A stretch of 64,000 nucleotides of DNA from Streptomyces sp. 1222.5. GTDB lineage: Bacteria > Actinomycetota > Actinomycetes > Streptomycetales > Streptomycetaceae. This document shows, in pieces, positions 18,970-27,613 of the stretch (positions within the stretch are counted from its first letter, which is position 1; each line of letters starts with the position of its first letter). The DNA lies in the NCBI RefSeq assembly GCF_900105245.1, contig NZ_FNSZ01000001.1:6384001-6448000 (forward strand). Direction: 5' to 3'. The position numbers and the translations under genes are program-made. The notes beneath the pieces are model-generated. The model did not search any database, was not told the origin of the DNA, and saw nothing but the letters and a program-made list of their open reading frames with translations.

Positions 18970-19066
18970 TCCCGTCCCGTCCCGGGCGGGACGGGACGGG
19001 GTCGGCGGGTCGGTCGTCGGTTGCCGGGCATGTGGTGGCTGATCGCGCAGTTCCCCGCGCCCCTGG
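18970..19066. repeat. Second inverted repeat plus common Streptomyces intergenic motif
   Basis: At about 18971-19000 CCCGTCCCGTCCCG and its complement form a long GC-rich dyad. At 19044-19066 the string CGCGCAGTTCCCCGCGCCCC occurs, a motif I know to be over-represented in Streptomyces gaps between convergent genes. Together they probably act as a terminator for the minus-strand gene that ends at 19110. Confidence 0.5.
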
Positions 19067-19109
19067 CGAGTCGGGGGAGTCGCCATGTCCCTCGCCAGGA
19101 GCCTCCCCG

Positions 19110-20069
19110 TCAGGGGGTGACCGGGATGTTCGTCAGGCCCTTGCCGCCGGTCACCGTGTTGTTGCCGTACACCGTCGTCCGGCAGCTCGCGCTGTCGTTG
19201 GTGACGTCGATCGCCAGCCGTGTGGAGCCCCCGGCGCCCGTCAATGTCGACTTGTTGCTTTTGAAGACGGTGCCGCAGCCCCAGCCGGACCGCTGGGTGT
19301 GGGTCTGGTAGCCGTCGTTCGTGGTGTTCTTGCCGGTGTTGTCCTGCACCAGGACGTCGTTGCCCTTCACGTCGACCCAGGAGTCGTCGAAGTTGGCGCC
19401 GGTCAGCCCGCTGCCGTCGAAGGTGTTCCCGACGATCCGCGCCCCGGTCGTCCCCTCCTTGATGTCGACGTTCTCGCCGCCCACGTCCGGCCCGATCGTG
19501 TTGCCCAGGATCTGTATGCGGTCGCTCCGGTCGGACAGGGTGTTCGCGGTGCCCACGTACACCCCCTCGCCCATGCCGCGGCCGTCGTTCCCGGTGTCGT
19601 AGATCCGCGAGTTCCTGATCAGGCTGTCGGTGCTGGAGGTGCGGAAGTGCACGCCCTCCATGTCCAGGCCGTGCACCGTCACCCCGTCGACGACCACATC
19701 CTTCGCCGCGTCGATCATGATGCCCTTCTGGCCGCCGGTCACGGTCAGCCCGCTGACCGTCCAGTAGGAGGCGCCGTTCAGATGCAGGCCGTAGCCGCCG
19801 CTCGCGGTGAGGACGGCCCCGGGGGAGCCGGTGAGGGTGACGCGGGCCGTGGCGGTGCCCGGTGCGGTCGCCTTGAAATTGCCGGTGTACGTGCCGTCCG
19901 CCAGGTGGATCGTGTCGCCGGGCCCGGCGCCTGCCAGAGCGGCCTTGAGCTGTGCGGAGGTGCCGACCTCGATGGTCGAGGCGGCCGGGGCGGGGCCGGC
20001 GCAGAGGAGGAGCCCGCCGGTGGCGGCGGTCGCGGCGAGCAGGGAGGTGAGCAGCGTACGCGTGCGCAT
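19110..20069 (-). CDS. Secreted right-handed beta-helix protein, 319 aa
   Basis: An exported protein with a signal peptide (MRTRTLLTSLLAATAATGGL, cleavage likely after APAA) and a parallel beta-helix made of repeated coils, for example ASYWTVSGLTVTGGQKGIMI, VVDGVTVHGLDMEGVHFR and IVGNTFDGSGL. The start of the mature protein (IEVGTSAQLKAALAGAGPGD) is typical of the pectate-lyase/chondroitinase-B-like fold, so a polysaccharide lyase or hydrolase is plausible, but no catalytic set can be named. The ATG at 20069 is chosen for the signal peptide and the GGAAGG upstream; the longer upstream frame is not coding. A palindrome at 20173-20186 lies about 100 bases upstream of the start. Confidence 0.82.
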   Translation of the reverse strand: MRTRTLLTSLLAATAATGGLLLCAGPAPAASTIEVGTSAQLKAALAGAGPGDTIHLADGTYTGNFKATAPGTATARVTLTGSPGAVLTASGGYGLHLNGASYWTVSGLTVTGGQKGIMIDAAKDVVVDGVTVHGLDMEGVHFRTSSTDSLIRNSRIYDTGNDGRGMGEGVYVGTANTLSDRSDRIQILGNTIGPDVGGENVDIKEGTTGARIVGNTFDGSGLTGANFDDSWVDVKGNDVLVQDNTGKNTTNDGYQTHTQRSGWGCGTVFKSNKSTLTGAGGSTRLAIDVTNDSASCRTTVYGNNTVTGGKGLTNIPVTP

Positions 20070-20172
20070 GGGGGTGCCTTCCTGTCGGGTTCCTGACGTG
20101 GACGTCCTACTCCGGACGTTCCGGCGACGTTCCGAGGCTGATCTCTTGGCGATCTCATACATGAACGATGGA

Positions 20173-20186
20173 TGTTCATATGAACA
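20173..20186. promoter_or_regulatory. 14-bp perfect palindrome between divergent genes
   Basis: TGTTCATATGAACA reads the same on both strands. A further ATGAAC half-site at 20161-20166 pairs with the GTTCAT of the palindrome, giving overlapping dyads. The stretch is AT-rich against a GC-rich background and lies between the beta-helix gene and the PAC2 gene, so it is a likely repressor or activator site. Confidence 0.5.
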
Positions 20187-20325
20187 CCCCTGCTCGCGAA
20201 GGTACGGACCATGTGACGGAGCGTCAAGAGATCCCGCACGAGATGCCTGCTCAGCGGGCCGGCGCGGGAATGCCCACGCCCCAGCGCGCGTTGACCACCA
20301 CTGGACACGAGGAGGAGCGGTCACA

Positions 20326-21264
20326 GTGCTTGATCCGCAGGGTTTGTACGCATGGGAGCCGAAGGGCGTCGCCGTCGTCGACATGGCGCTCGCCCAGGAG
20401 TCGGCCGGTCTTGTCATGCTCTACCACTTCGACGGATACATCGACGCGGGCGAGACCGGCGACCAGATCGTCGACCGCCTGCTCGACTCGATGCCCCACC
20501 AGGTCGTCGCACGCTTCGACCACGACCGGCTCGTCGACTACCGGGCACGCCGGCCCCTGCTGACCTTCAAGCGGGACCGCTGGGAGGACTACGAGGTCCC
20601 GGCCATCGAGGTACGCCTCGTCCAGGACACCACGGGCGCTCCCTTCCTCCTGCTGTCCGGCCCCGAGCCGGACGTGGAATGGGAGCGGTTCGCGGCGGCC
20701 GTGCAGCAGATCGTGGAGCGGCTCGGCGTCCGCCTGTCCGTGAACTTCCACGGCATCCCCATGGGCGTCCCGCACACCCGGCCCGTGGGTCTCACCCCGC
20801 ACGGCAACCGCACCGACCTCGTCCCCGGCCACCGCAGCCCCTTCGACGAGGCACAGGTGCCCGGCAGCGCCGAGTCGCTGATCGAGTACCGCTTGATGGA
20901 GGCCGGACACGACGTCCTCGGCGTCGCCGCACACGTGCCGCACTACATCGCCAGGTCCCCCTACCCCGACGCCGCGCTGACCGTCCTCGAGGCGATCACC
21001 GCCGCCACCGGACTGGTCCTGCCCGGCGTCGCGCACTCCCTGCGCACCGAGGCGCACCGCACCCAGACGGAGATCGACCGCCAGGTCCAGGAGGGCGACG
21101 AGGAACTGACCGCGCTCGTCCAGGGCCTAGAGCACCAGTACGACGCCGCCGCCGGCGCCGAGACCAGGGGCAACATGCTCGCCGAGCCCGCGGACATCCC
21201 CTCGGCCGACGAGATCGGACGCGAGTTCGAGCGGTTCCTGGCGGAACGGGAGGGCGAGGGCTGA
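20326..21264 (+). CDS. PAC2 family protein, 312 aa
   Basis: PAC2 domains occur in archaeal and eukaryotic proteasome-assembly chaperones and in many actinobacterial proteins whose role is not settled. Typical stretches are MLYHFDGYIDAGETGDQIVD (about 28-47), PFLLLSGPEPDVEWERFAAA, VNFHGIPMGVPHTRP and HVPHYIARSPYPDAALTVLE. The C-terminus is acidic and coiled. The start is GTG at 20326, with GGAGGAG nine bases upstream; the frame is open further upstream but not coding. In Streptomyces, which have a proteasome, a chaperone-like role is possible but unproven. Confidence 0.88.
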   Translation: MLDPQGLYAWEPKGVAVVDMALAQESAGLVMLYHFDGYIDAGETGDQIVDRLLDSMPHQVVARFDHDRLVDYRARRPLLTFKRDRWEDYEVPAIEVRLVQDTTGAPFLLLSGPEPDVEWERFAAAVQQIVERLGVRLSVNFHGIPMGVPHTRPVGLTPHGNRTDLVPGHRSPFDEAQVPGSAESLIEYRLMEAGHDVLGVAAHVPHYIARSPYPDAALTVLEAITAATGLVLPGVAHSLRTEAHRTQTEIDRQVQEGDEELTALVQGLEHQYDAAAGAETRGNMLAEPADIPSADEIGREFERFLAEREGEG

Positions 21265-21340
21265 CGGCACGCGCCGCCCCGGCGCAGGCGCGCCGCCCAC
21301 GTGGCACGCGACCTCGGCAAGCTGCACGCGAACCCTCCAC

Positions 21341-21386
21341 GTGGGACGCGGCCTCTCCTCGTGGTGGGACGCGGCCTCTCCTCGTG
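21341..21386. repeat. 23-bp direct repeat (two copies)
   Basis: GTGGGACGCGGCCTCTCCTC plus GTG occurs at 21341-21363 and again at 21364-21386, with degenerate remains on either side (21301 and 21384). It lies between the PAC2 gene and coaE and is non-coding. Confidence 0.7.
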
Positions 21387-21472
21387 GCATGCGGCCCCGC
21401 CACTCGGGACCGGCCGCCACCGGCCCGCACCCCTCGCCCCAGCCCCTGAGGGGAACGTCTAGGCTTCCGACC

Positions 21473-22099
21473 ATGCTGAAAGTGGGCCTGACCGGCGGCA
21501 TCGGCGCCGGCAAGAGCGAGGTGTCGCGGCTGCTCGTGGAGTACGGCGCCGTGCTGATCGACGCGGACCGCATCGCGCGCGAGGTCGTGGCACCCGGCAC
21601 CCCCGGCCTCACGGCCGTCGCCGAGGCCTTCGGCGAGGACGTCCTGGCCGCCGACGGCAGCCTCGACCGGCCCCGCCTCGGCTCGATCGTCTTCGCCGAC
21701 CCCGAGAAACTCGCCCTCCTGAATTCGATCGTCCACCCCCTGGTGGGCGCCCGCTCCCAGGAACTGGAGGCCGCCGCGGCCGACGACGCCGTGGTGATCC
21801 ACGACGTACCGCTCCTCACCGAGAACGGCCTGGCGCCGCTCTACGACGTCGTGGTCGTCGTCGACGCGACCCCCGAGACCCAGCTCGACCGGCTGGTGCG
21901 GCTGAGGGGAATGACCGAGGACGACGCACGCGCGCGTATGGCCGCACAGGCCTCGCGCGAACAGCGCCGGGAGATCGCCGACATCGTGATCGACAACGAC
22001 GTACCGCTCGACGCGCTGCGCAAGCGTGTCGCCGAGGTGTGGGACGATCTCGTGCGCCGGGTACCCGAAGGCGCGGAGAGGTCAGGCGACGGGCCTTAG
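21473..22099 (+). CDS. coaE: Dephospho-CoA kinase, 208 aa
   Basis: Performs the last step of coenzyme A synthesis, phosphorylating the 3'-hydroxyl of dephospho-CoA. The P-loop is GGIGAGKS (residues 8-15), followed by LIDADRIAREVV, LNSIVHPLV, VIHDVPLLTENGL and a lid region with RMAAQASREQRREIADIVIDN, all typical of CoaE. Start ATG 21473; length about 200 is standard. The 208 bases before it contain only a short direct repeat, and no clear promoter is seen. It lies just upstream of the TPR gene in the same direction. Confidence 0.96.
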   Translation: MLKVGLTGGIGAGKSEVSRLLVEYGAVLIDADRIAREVVAPGTPGLTAVAEAFGEDVLAADGSLDRPRLGSIVFADPEKLALLNSIVHPLVGARSQELEAAAADDAVVIHDVPLLTENGLAPLYDVVVVVDATPETQLDRLVRLRGMTEDDARARMAAQASREQRREIADIVIDNDVPLDALRKRVAEVWDDLVRRVPEGAERSGDGP

Positions 22100-22170
22100 C
22101 AGGACGGCGGTCCGGAATAACGGCCCTGTCCGCGGGCGTTGAACCGCCGGAGCGAGGGAAGGACTCTGCC

Positions 22171-22551
22171 GTGCCCGAGACCAGCGGTTCCAGCGGACGT
22201 ACACCGGAGACGCATGTCATCGACTTCCGTGCCGCCGAGCATCTGCTCAACGCACGGGACCCGCGGGGCGCGGTGAAACTGCTCGACGGAGTCATCGCCG
22301 CGTACCCCGAGAACACCGCCGCGCGACTCCTCCGCGCGCGTGCCTTCTTCGCCGCGGCGCAACTGCGGCCCGCCGAACTCGAATTCACCATCGTGCTGGA
22401 GCGCGAACCGGACAACGCGTTCGCACACTTCGCGCTCGCCCGCACCTACGAACGCCAGGGCCGCCCCGAGCAGGCCAAACGCCACTTCCGGCTGGCGGCC
22501 GCGCTCGACCCCAACCCGCAGTACCTGAAGGCCGCCCACTTCGACGACTGA
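22171..22551 (+). CDS. Tetratricopeptide-repeat protein, 126 aa
   Basis: A small helical protein with about three TPR-like helix pairs: AAEHLLNARDPRGAVKLLDG, AARLLRARAFFAAAQLRPAE and AFAHFALARTYERQGRPEQA (ending at about residue 105). Proteins of this type mediate protein contacts, but the partner is unknown. GTG at 22171 is preferred because GGGAAGGA lies nine bases upstream and no coding character appears before it. It follows coaE by 71 bases in the same direction and may be co-transcribed. Confidence 0.85.
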   Translation: MPETSGSSGRTPETHVIDFRAAEHLLNARDPRGAVKLLDGVIAAYPENTAARLLRARAFFAAAQLRPAELEFTIVLEREPDNAFAHFALARTYERQGRPEQAKRHFRLAAALDPNPQYLKAAHFDD

Positions 22552-22588
22552 CCGTCGTCACCGGGCGCCGTCACCCGCCGCCGGTGCC

Positions 22589-22921
22589 TCACGGATGCCG
22601 GTGCCTCGGCGGGCCCGGATACGGCCGCGATCCCGGGTACGACGACGGCCCCGGGGGCGGCGGTCCGGCATCCGGCGGCCGGTACGGCGGAACGTCACGG
22701 CCTGGCTGATAGTGCGGACCCTGCCGGAGGTGCCTGAGGATCATGGCCGTGTCGACGGTGACCACCAGCCACAGCACCCCGCACGCGGCCGCCCAGCCGG
22801 GACGCCCGGCGAGGGCGAACGCCGCCGTGCCGAAGATCGCCCAGACCAGTCCCCACATGCTCAGCCAGAACCGCGCCCGCAGGGCACTGCGCGCGGTCAC
22901 CGGTTCACTGCCCGTACGCAT
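22589..22921 (-). CDS. Small membrane protein, 110 aa
   Basis: No named family. Two membrane helices (about residues 18-37, WLSMWGLVWAIFGTAAFALA, and 42-60, WAAACGVLWLVVTVDTAMIL) are followed by a Pro/Gly/Tyr-rich cytoplasmic or external tail ending RHRHP. Start ATG at 22921, with GGGAGGAG about 10 bases before. It is divergent from the acyltransferase-like gene and convergent with the TPR gene. The codon pattern supports it as a real gene. Confidence 0.68.
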   Translation of the reverse strand: MRTGSEPVTARSALRARFWLSMWGLVWAIFGTAAFALAGRPGWAAACGVLWLVVTVDTAMILRHLRQGPHYQPGRDVPPYRPPDAGPPPPGPSSYPGSRPYPGPPRHRHP

Positions 22922-23099
22922 CGGATCACCACTCCTCCCTGCAACGTACTCTTCGACGCCGATGCGCGACAACGCCCCGGCGAGAGCGCACCCCCGATAC
23001 CCGCACCCGGCGCCCCCGCCCCGCCCGGCCCCGGACGGGGCGGACGTGCGCGCTCGCCGCACATCGAGTAGGTGACCGTTCACCGAAGGGGGAACCACC

Positions 23100-24011
23100 G
23101 TGCTGCCGGACGCCGACGACCTTCCCGACCTGCTGCTCGACCTCGCCGTACCGCACGAGGACATCAACGAACTCGTCGCGCTGGGACGCCGAGTGAGCGG
23201 CGACCCGGGCACACTGCGCCTGCTGGAGGCGTGCGTCGAGGAACTCTTCCGCGACCTGGACGACGTGGGACGCACCCCCGACCTCGGCGGCCTGCTCGCC
23301 TCCGCGCCGGCCGAGCTCACCGACTGCTTCCCCGTGTACGTCTTCCTCGCCGCGCTTCCCCGCACCCTCGCCCACCAGCGTGAACGCGGCATCCCGGCCG
23401 AGATCACCCGGCGCACCCTGGCCGACCTCGGCCGCCAGATCGCGGTGCACCGCCGGCGGCACGGCAGAGCCGGGCTCCAGTCACCGCGCTGGCCGGCCCG
23501 TCACTTCCGCGGCGAGCTGTACCAGCTGGGGCGGCTGCAGTTCGAGCGGGCGCGACTCGGCCGGCGCACGGCACAGGCGCTCGCCGCGCGCGGGACGGAC
23601 GCGGCGCCCGGCGGGGCCTGCCTGCTGCTGCACATCCCCGACTTCCTTGGCCCGCTGACCCCGTCCGCGTGCGATCGCGCGCTGGCCCTGGCGCGCACCT
23701 TCTTCACCCGCCACTTCCCCGAGGAACGGCCGAAGGCCGTCGCATGCCATTCCTGGCTGCTCGACCCGCAGTTGACGCGGTACCTGCCCGCGGACTCCCA
23801 CATCGTCCGGTTCCAGTCCCGCTTCCGGACCGCCCGCGAGGACACCGAGCCCGCCGACAGCGAACCCGTCCAGTTCGTCTTCGGGGACCCTGACCTGCCG
23901 GTGGCCGAACTGCCCCGCCGCACCTCCGTGGAACGTGCCGTGGGCGACCATCTGCGGATGGGCGGCCACTGGCACATCGGGCACGGATGGTTCCCGCTCC
24001 ACACCGAATAG
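23100..24011 (+). CDS. Acyltransferase-domain (GNAT-like) protein, 303 aa
   Basis: Resembles an actinobacterial family with an N-terminal helical domain (NAT_N-like) and a GNAT-like C-terminal domain: the segment RRRHGRAGLQSPRWPARHFRG, then GELYQLGRLQFERARLGR and HIPDFLGPLTPSACDRALA, is typical. The C-terminus contains KAVACHSWLLDPQLTRYLPA and ends in GGHWHIGHGWFPLHTE. The acceptor is unknown. The GTG start at 23100 follows GAAGGGGGAA. Naming as an acyltransferase rests on memory of the family, not on a visible catalytic residue. Confidence 0.75.
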   Translation: MLPDADDLPDLLLDLAVPHEDINELVALGRRVSGDPGTLRLLEACVEELFRDLDDVGRTPDLGGLLASAPAELTDCFPVYVFLAALPRTLAHQRERGIPAEITRRTLADLGRQIAVHRRRHGRAGLQSPRWPARHFRGELYQLGRLQFERARLGRRTAQALAARGTDAAPGGACLLLHIPDFLGPLTPSACDRALALARTFFTRHFPEERPKAVACHSWLLDPQLTRYLPADSHIVRFQSRFRTAREDTEPADSEPVQFVFGDPDLPVAELPRRTSVERAVGDHLRMGGHWHIGHGWFPLHTE

Positions 24012-24073
24012 CTCGAACGAGTGAACCAACCCAGGACGGGAACGGCCCCCCGATCACCACCCGTTGTTCAGGC

Positions 24074-24769
24074 ATGACAGTCGAAATGCGTGAGGGATAC
24101 GAGGGCACGGGCCCCGGTGCGATCACTCCCGACGGCTGCGCGGTCGAGCTGTACGCGCGGCTGCCGGTGGGCGAGGAACCGGACATCGTCGCCGCCGCGA
24201 TACCGGCAGGGGCTCACATTCTCGAACTGGGCAGCGGAGTGGGCCGGGTGACCCACGCCCTGCTGGACCGGGGCTTCACGGTCACCGCGGTGGACGAGTC
24301 CGCGGACATGCTCGCCCGGATCCGCGGAGCGCGCACCATATGCGGCCCCATAGAAAACCTCGACCTGGGCGATGAGCGCTACGACGTGGTGATGCTCGCG
24401 TCGTTCCTCGTGCACACCGGTGACGAGGAGGTCCGCAGAGGCCTCCTGCGCACGTGCGCCCGGCACGTGGCACACGGCGGCTGCGTGCTCATCCAGCGGG
24501 AGGGCGGGGACTACCACACGAACATCCCCCGGGAACGGGTCGACCCGAGCGGCTTCACCGTGCGCATCGCCTCGGCGGAGCCCGTCGGGGACGGGGTGCA
24601 CTCGGTCCGCGCCGAGTACGTGTTCCCCGACGCCGTCTGGACGCAGACGTTCCTCTCCCGGCCCCTGACCAAGGAGCAGTTCGAATCCGCCCTGGCGGAG
24701 GCGGGACTGGAGGTGGCCACCTATCTGACACCCGACGGCATGTGGGTGAGGGCGGTGCCGACGGTCTAG
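24074..24769 (+). CDS. Class I SAM-dependent methyltransferase, 231 aa
   Basis: The motif HILELGSGVGRVTHALLDRG (about 48-67) is the SAM-binding loop, TAVDESADMLARI is motif post-I, and DVVMLASFLVHTGDEEV is motif II/III. Substrate unknown. ATG at 24074 is used; a second ATG at 24086 is an alternative. No neighbour suggests a pathway. The downstream hairpin at 24827-24874 lies between this gene and the convergent S4 gene. Confidence 0.88.
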   Translation: MTVEMREGYEGTGPGAITPDGCAVELYARLPVGEEPDIVAAAIPAGAHILELGSGVGRVTHALLDRGFTVTAVDESADMLARIRGARTICGPIENLDLGDERYDVVMLASFLVHTGDEEVRRGLLRTCARHVAHGGCVLIQREGGDYHTNIPRERVDPSGFTVRIASAEPVGDGVHSVRAEYVFPDAVWTQTFLSRPLTKEQFESALAEAGLEVATYLTPDGMWVRAVPTV

Positions 24770-24826
24770 GCGTGGCGGGGGTGCGGCCTGCTGCGCCGGT
24801 ACGGCGGTGGTGAGCGCACCGACCGG

Positions 24827-24874
24827 CATCACCGCCGTCGGCCCGGCGCGGGGGTCCGGTCGACGGCAGTGATG
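24827..24874. terminator. Long hairpin between convergent genes
   Basis: CATCACCGCCGTCG (24827-24840) pairs with CGACGGCAGTGATG (24861-24874) in 13 of 14 positions around a 20-base loop. It lies after the methyltransferase gene and before the end of the S4 gene and could serve both. No gene is visible in the remainder of 24770-25033. Confidence 0.5.
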
Positions 24875-25033
24875 CGTTCGCGATTCCCGGGTGCGTCGGC
24901 AGTGCCTTTGCCGGCGCGTCCGCTGCTCCCCGATCCCGGGCGGCCCCTTGGGCCATGGCCGGAGTCCGCCGGCCAGGCACTCGGCGGTACGGACACCCGC
25001 CGTCTTCCGGGCGCGGCCGGCGAGTGGACCGGC

Positions 25034-25753
25034 TCAGCGGGAACGTCCGCCCGATCCGTGGGAACCGCCCGGCCCACCGGATCCGCGCGGCGTGCCTCGT
25101 CCACTCCCTCGTCCACCGGATCCACGGGAGGAACCCGATCCACCGGGTCCACCGTGCCCTCCGAGTCCGGGGACGCCGCCGAAGTCCGGGGAACCGGAGG
25201 GGCCGGGCGGGCCGGCGAGGCCGCGGAGGCGCTCCATCTCGCGGCGGTCCCGCTTGGTGGGGCGGCCCGCGCCGCGGTCGCGGAGACCGGCGGGGGCGAT
25301 GGCCCCCCGCGGCGGGGGCGGAGGCGAGTTGTCGACGTAGCACTGGGCGGCCACGGGCGCGCCGACCCGCTTGCGGATCAGCCGCTTGACGATCACGATC
25401 CGTTCCCGGCCCTCGTTCCGCAGGCGCACCTCGTCACCGATGCGCACGGAGTAAGCGGCCTTCACCCGCTCGCCGTTGACGTGCACGTGGCCGCCACGGC
25501 AGGCGGCGGCCCCCAGGGAACGCGTCTTGATCAGCCGCACGGCCCAGATCCAGCTGTCGATCCGGACCGTTTCCCCGTTGGCCGCCCCAGCGGCCTCGGC
25601 GGCGGCCACCGCGGCGGCGGTCTTCGGATCGAGCGGCTGGTCGGCGGAGGCGTCGGTATCGGCGTCGGAGCGCTGGACACCCTGGGCGGGGCTCGTCCCG
25701 TCCGGCGTGCCGGACCCACCGTTCACGTTCTCGTCCGCATCCTCGGAAGCCAT
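25034..25753 (-). CDS. S4-domain RNA-binding protein (Hsp15-like), 239 aa
   Basis: The core, VRIDSWIWAVRLIKTRSLGA followed by RGGHVHVNGERVKAAYSVRIGDEV (about 63-110), is an S4 domain of the HslR/Hsp15 type, which in E. coli binds the 50S subunit and rescues stalled complexes. Here it is flanked by an acidic, Ala-rich N-terminal extension of about 60 residues and a long C-terminal tail of about 60 residues made almost entirely of Gly, Ser, Pro and Arg. The tail resembles RGG-type RNA-binding tails and is an unusual extension for Hsp15. Start ATG 25753. The domain call is firm; the rescue role is inferred. Confidence 0.88.
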   Translation of the reverse strand: MASEDADENVNGGSGTPDGTSPAQGVQRSDADTDASADQPLDPKTAAAVAAAEAAGAANGETVRIDSWIWAVRLIKTRSLGAAACRGGHVHVNGERVKAAYSVRIGDEVRLRNEGRERIVIVKRLIRKRVGAPVAAQCYVDNSPPPPPRGAIAPAGLRDRGAGRPTKRDRREMERLRGLAGPPGPSGSPDFGGVPGLGGHGGPGGSGSSRGSGGRGSGRGTPRGSGGPGGSHGSGGRSR

Positions 25754-25907
25754 GTCCCGACCTTAACTCCAGGAGTCGGGGGACCCGGACGGGATTTCCC
25801 GCGAAGCAGCACGCGCCCGAATCGGGGGCCGTGCGGGTGACCGCCTCGTCCGTCGGGGCTGCGTCGGGGCTGCGTCGGGTCGCCCGGCCGGGGCATACGG
25901 TGGCGGT

Positions 25908-26615
25908 ATGGACGACAGCAGTGCCCTCGCCCGGCTCGACCGCCGTGTCGCGGACTGCGGGGCGTGCCCCCGGCTGGTCGACTGGCGCGAGGAGGTCGCC
26001 CGGACCAAACGGGCCGCGTTCGCCGACTGGACGTACTGGGGGCGGCCGGTGCCGGGGTTCGGTCCCGAGGACGCCCGGCTGGTGATCATCGGGCTTGCGC
26101 CGGCCGCGCACGGCGGAAACCGCACGGGCCGGATGTTCACCGGGGATCGCTCCGGAGACGTGCTCTACCAGGCTCTCCACGACGTCGGTCTGGCCTCTCA
26201 GCCCACCTCCGTGAGCATCGACGACGGCCTGGAACTGTACGGCGTCCGGGTCACGGCGCCGGTGCACTGCGCGCCGCCCGCCAACAAGCCGACCCCCGGC
26301 GAACGCGACACCTGCCGGCCCTGGCTGGTCCAGGAGCTCAAGCTGCTGCGCCCCACGCTGAGGGCGGCGGTCGTCCTCGGTGCCTTCGGCTGGCAGGCCG
26401 CGCTGCCCGCGTTCGCCGAGGCGGGCTGGACCGTTCCCCGTCCCCGCCCGTCCTTCGCCCACGGCACCAGGGTCGCCCTCGACGGCCTTGACCTCTTCGG
26501 CTGCTTCCACGTCAGCCAGCGCAACACCTTCACCGGGCGCCTCACCACCGAGATGCTCCGCGAGGTACTGCGCACGGCGGCGGACGCGGCCGGACTACCG
26601 AGACGACTACCGTGA
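25908..26615 (+). CDS. Family 5 uracil-DNA glycosylase (UdgB), 235 aa
   Basis: Removes uracil and some other deaminated bases from DNA. Motif A is GLAPAAHGGNRTGRMFTGD, characteristic of UdgB, in which the usual catalytic Asn/Asp is replaced by Ala; motif C is HVSQRNTFTGRLT. Four cysteines (Cys17, Cys20, and one each in PVHCAPPANKP and RDTCRPW) are in the positions that hold a 4Fe-4S cluster in this family. Start ATG 25908, as no other in-frame start lies close. It is divergent from the S4 gene and convergent with the GNAT gene. Confidence 0.92.
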   Translation: MDDSSALARLDRRVADCGACPRLVDWREEVARTKRAAFADWTYWGRPVPGFGPEDARLVIIGLAPAAHGGNRTGRMFTGDRSGDVLYQALHDVGLASQPTSVSIDDGLELYGVRVTAPVHCAPPANKPTPGERDTCRPWLVQELKLLRPTLRAAVVLGAFGWQAALPAFAEAGWTVPRPRPSFAHGTRVALDGLDLFGCFHVSQRNTFTGRLTTEMLREVLRTAADAAGLPRRLP

Positions 26616-26738
26616 CCGCTCCTCCTTGGCCGGGGACGGACGGCAGGGCTCACCTGCGCCACGGCGTCGTCACCACCCTCGATGGCTCCCGCGGCCAGGT
26701 CGAGGACAGCCTCGGGGCGGCCGGCCCCGCTGCGCCCC

Positions 26739-27197
26739 TCAGGGCCGCCAGACGTAGCGCACGTCCGGCTCGCGTTCCTCGTTGCCGCTGCCGTCGGTGA
26801 ACTCGGCGGCGGTGAATCCGTGCCGCTCGTAGAAACGGTGGGCCGGTTCGTTGACCTGGAAGGTCCACAGGACCAGTCCGTCGGGGCTGCGCTCCTTGGC
26901 CAGGGTGACGAACCGGTCCCCGAGGCCCCGCCCCCGCCAGTCGGGGTCCAGGTACAGCTGCGACAGCGTCTCCCCGTCCAGCACCATCAGGCCGACGATC
27001 CCGGTTCCGGCGGCCTCCGCCACCCAGGTCTCCCGCAGCGGCACCACGACGTCCCGGATGTAGTCCCGTACGTCGTCGTCCGTGCGCGGCCGCACGACCG
27101 TCGGCAGCGCGGCGGTGAAGGACCGCAGCCAGACGTCGGCGGCGGCCCGGGCGTCGGCCGCGGTGGCGCGGCGCAGCACCACTCCCTCGGCCGTCAC
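26739..27197 (-). CDS. GNAT family acetyltransferase, 152 aa
   Basis: Acetyl-CoA-dependent N-acetyltransferase of unknown substrate. The acetyl-CoA loop is YLDPDWRGRGLGDRFVTLA (RGRGLG, about residues 85-90), and the C-terminal AHRFYERHGFTAAEF is the usual last helix and strand. The GTG at 27197 is taken as the start because it overlaps the stop of the upstream RidA gene by four bases (GTGA), which implies translational coupling; upstream sequence in this frame belongs to RidA. Confidence 0.88.
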   Translation of the reverse strand: MTAEGVVLRRATAADARAAADVWLRSFTAALPTVVRPRTDDDVRDYIRDVVVPLRETWVAEAAGTGIVGLMVLDGETLSQLYLDPDWRGRGLGDRFVTLAKERSPDGLVLWTFQVNEPAHRFYERHGFTAAEFTDGSGNEEREPDVRYVWRP

Positions 27198-27613
27198 CGG
27201 CTGCCGTCTTCCCGCTCGGGCACCACGGCCGTGGCGGTGATCTCGACCAGCTGGCCGGTGTACCCGAGGCAGGCGACGCCGAGCAGCGTGGACGAGTGCG
27301 GGCCCTTGCTCAGCCCCGACTCCTCCACGACCTCCCACACCGCGGACAGCACCGAGGGCTCGCCGCTCACGACGTACACCTCGGTCACGACCACGTGCTC
27401 CAGGTCGCTCCCGACCGCACGCAGTTGCTCGCGGAGGTTGGCGATCACCCGCTCGGCCTGCCGGACGGGGTCACCCGGGCCCACCACCTCCCCCTTCTCG
27501 TCGAGGGGCACGGCGCCGGCGAGGAAGGCGAGCTTCGTGCCCGCCTCGACGACGGAGGCGTGGGAGTACGTGGGCGGCGGGAAGAGTCCGGGCGCGGTCA
27601 CTCGCCGGATCAC
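27194..27613 (-). CDS. RidA family protein, 139 aa
   Basis: Members of the YjgF/RidA family deaminate reactive enamine/imine intermediates made by PLP enzymes. The sequence shows the trimeric fold pattern: YSHASVVEAGTKLAFLAGAV, RQAERVIANLREQLRAVGSD and the final VEITATAVV. The conserved acidic residue in the final strand is present; the arginine that binds the carboxylate in true RidA is not obvious, so this may belong to another subgroup. The start GTG 27613 has AAGGAG five bases upstream. It is the first gene of a coupled pair with the GNAT gene. Confidence 0.85.
   Translation of the reverse strand: MIRRVTAPGLFPPPTYSHASVVEAGTKLAFLAGAVPLDEKGEVVGPGDPVRQAERVIANLREQLRAVGSDLEHVVVTEVYVVSGEPSVLSAVWEVVEESGLSKGPHSSTLLGVACLGYTGQLVEITATAVVPEREDGSR

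Noticed and set aside
24850..25330. Open frames on the plus strand opposite the Gly-rich tail of the S4 protein
   Set aside because: They are antisense to low-complexity sequence, without a ribosome site or a domain.
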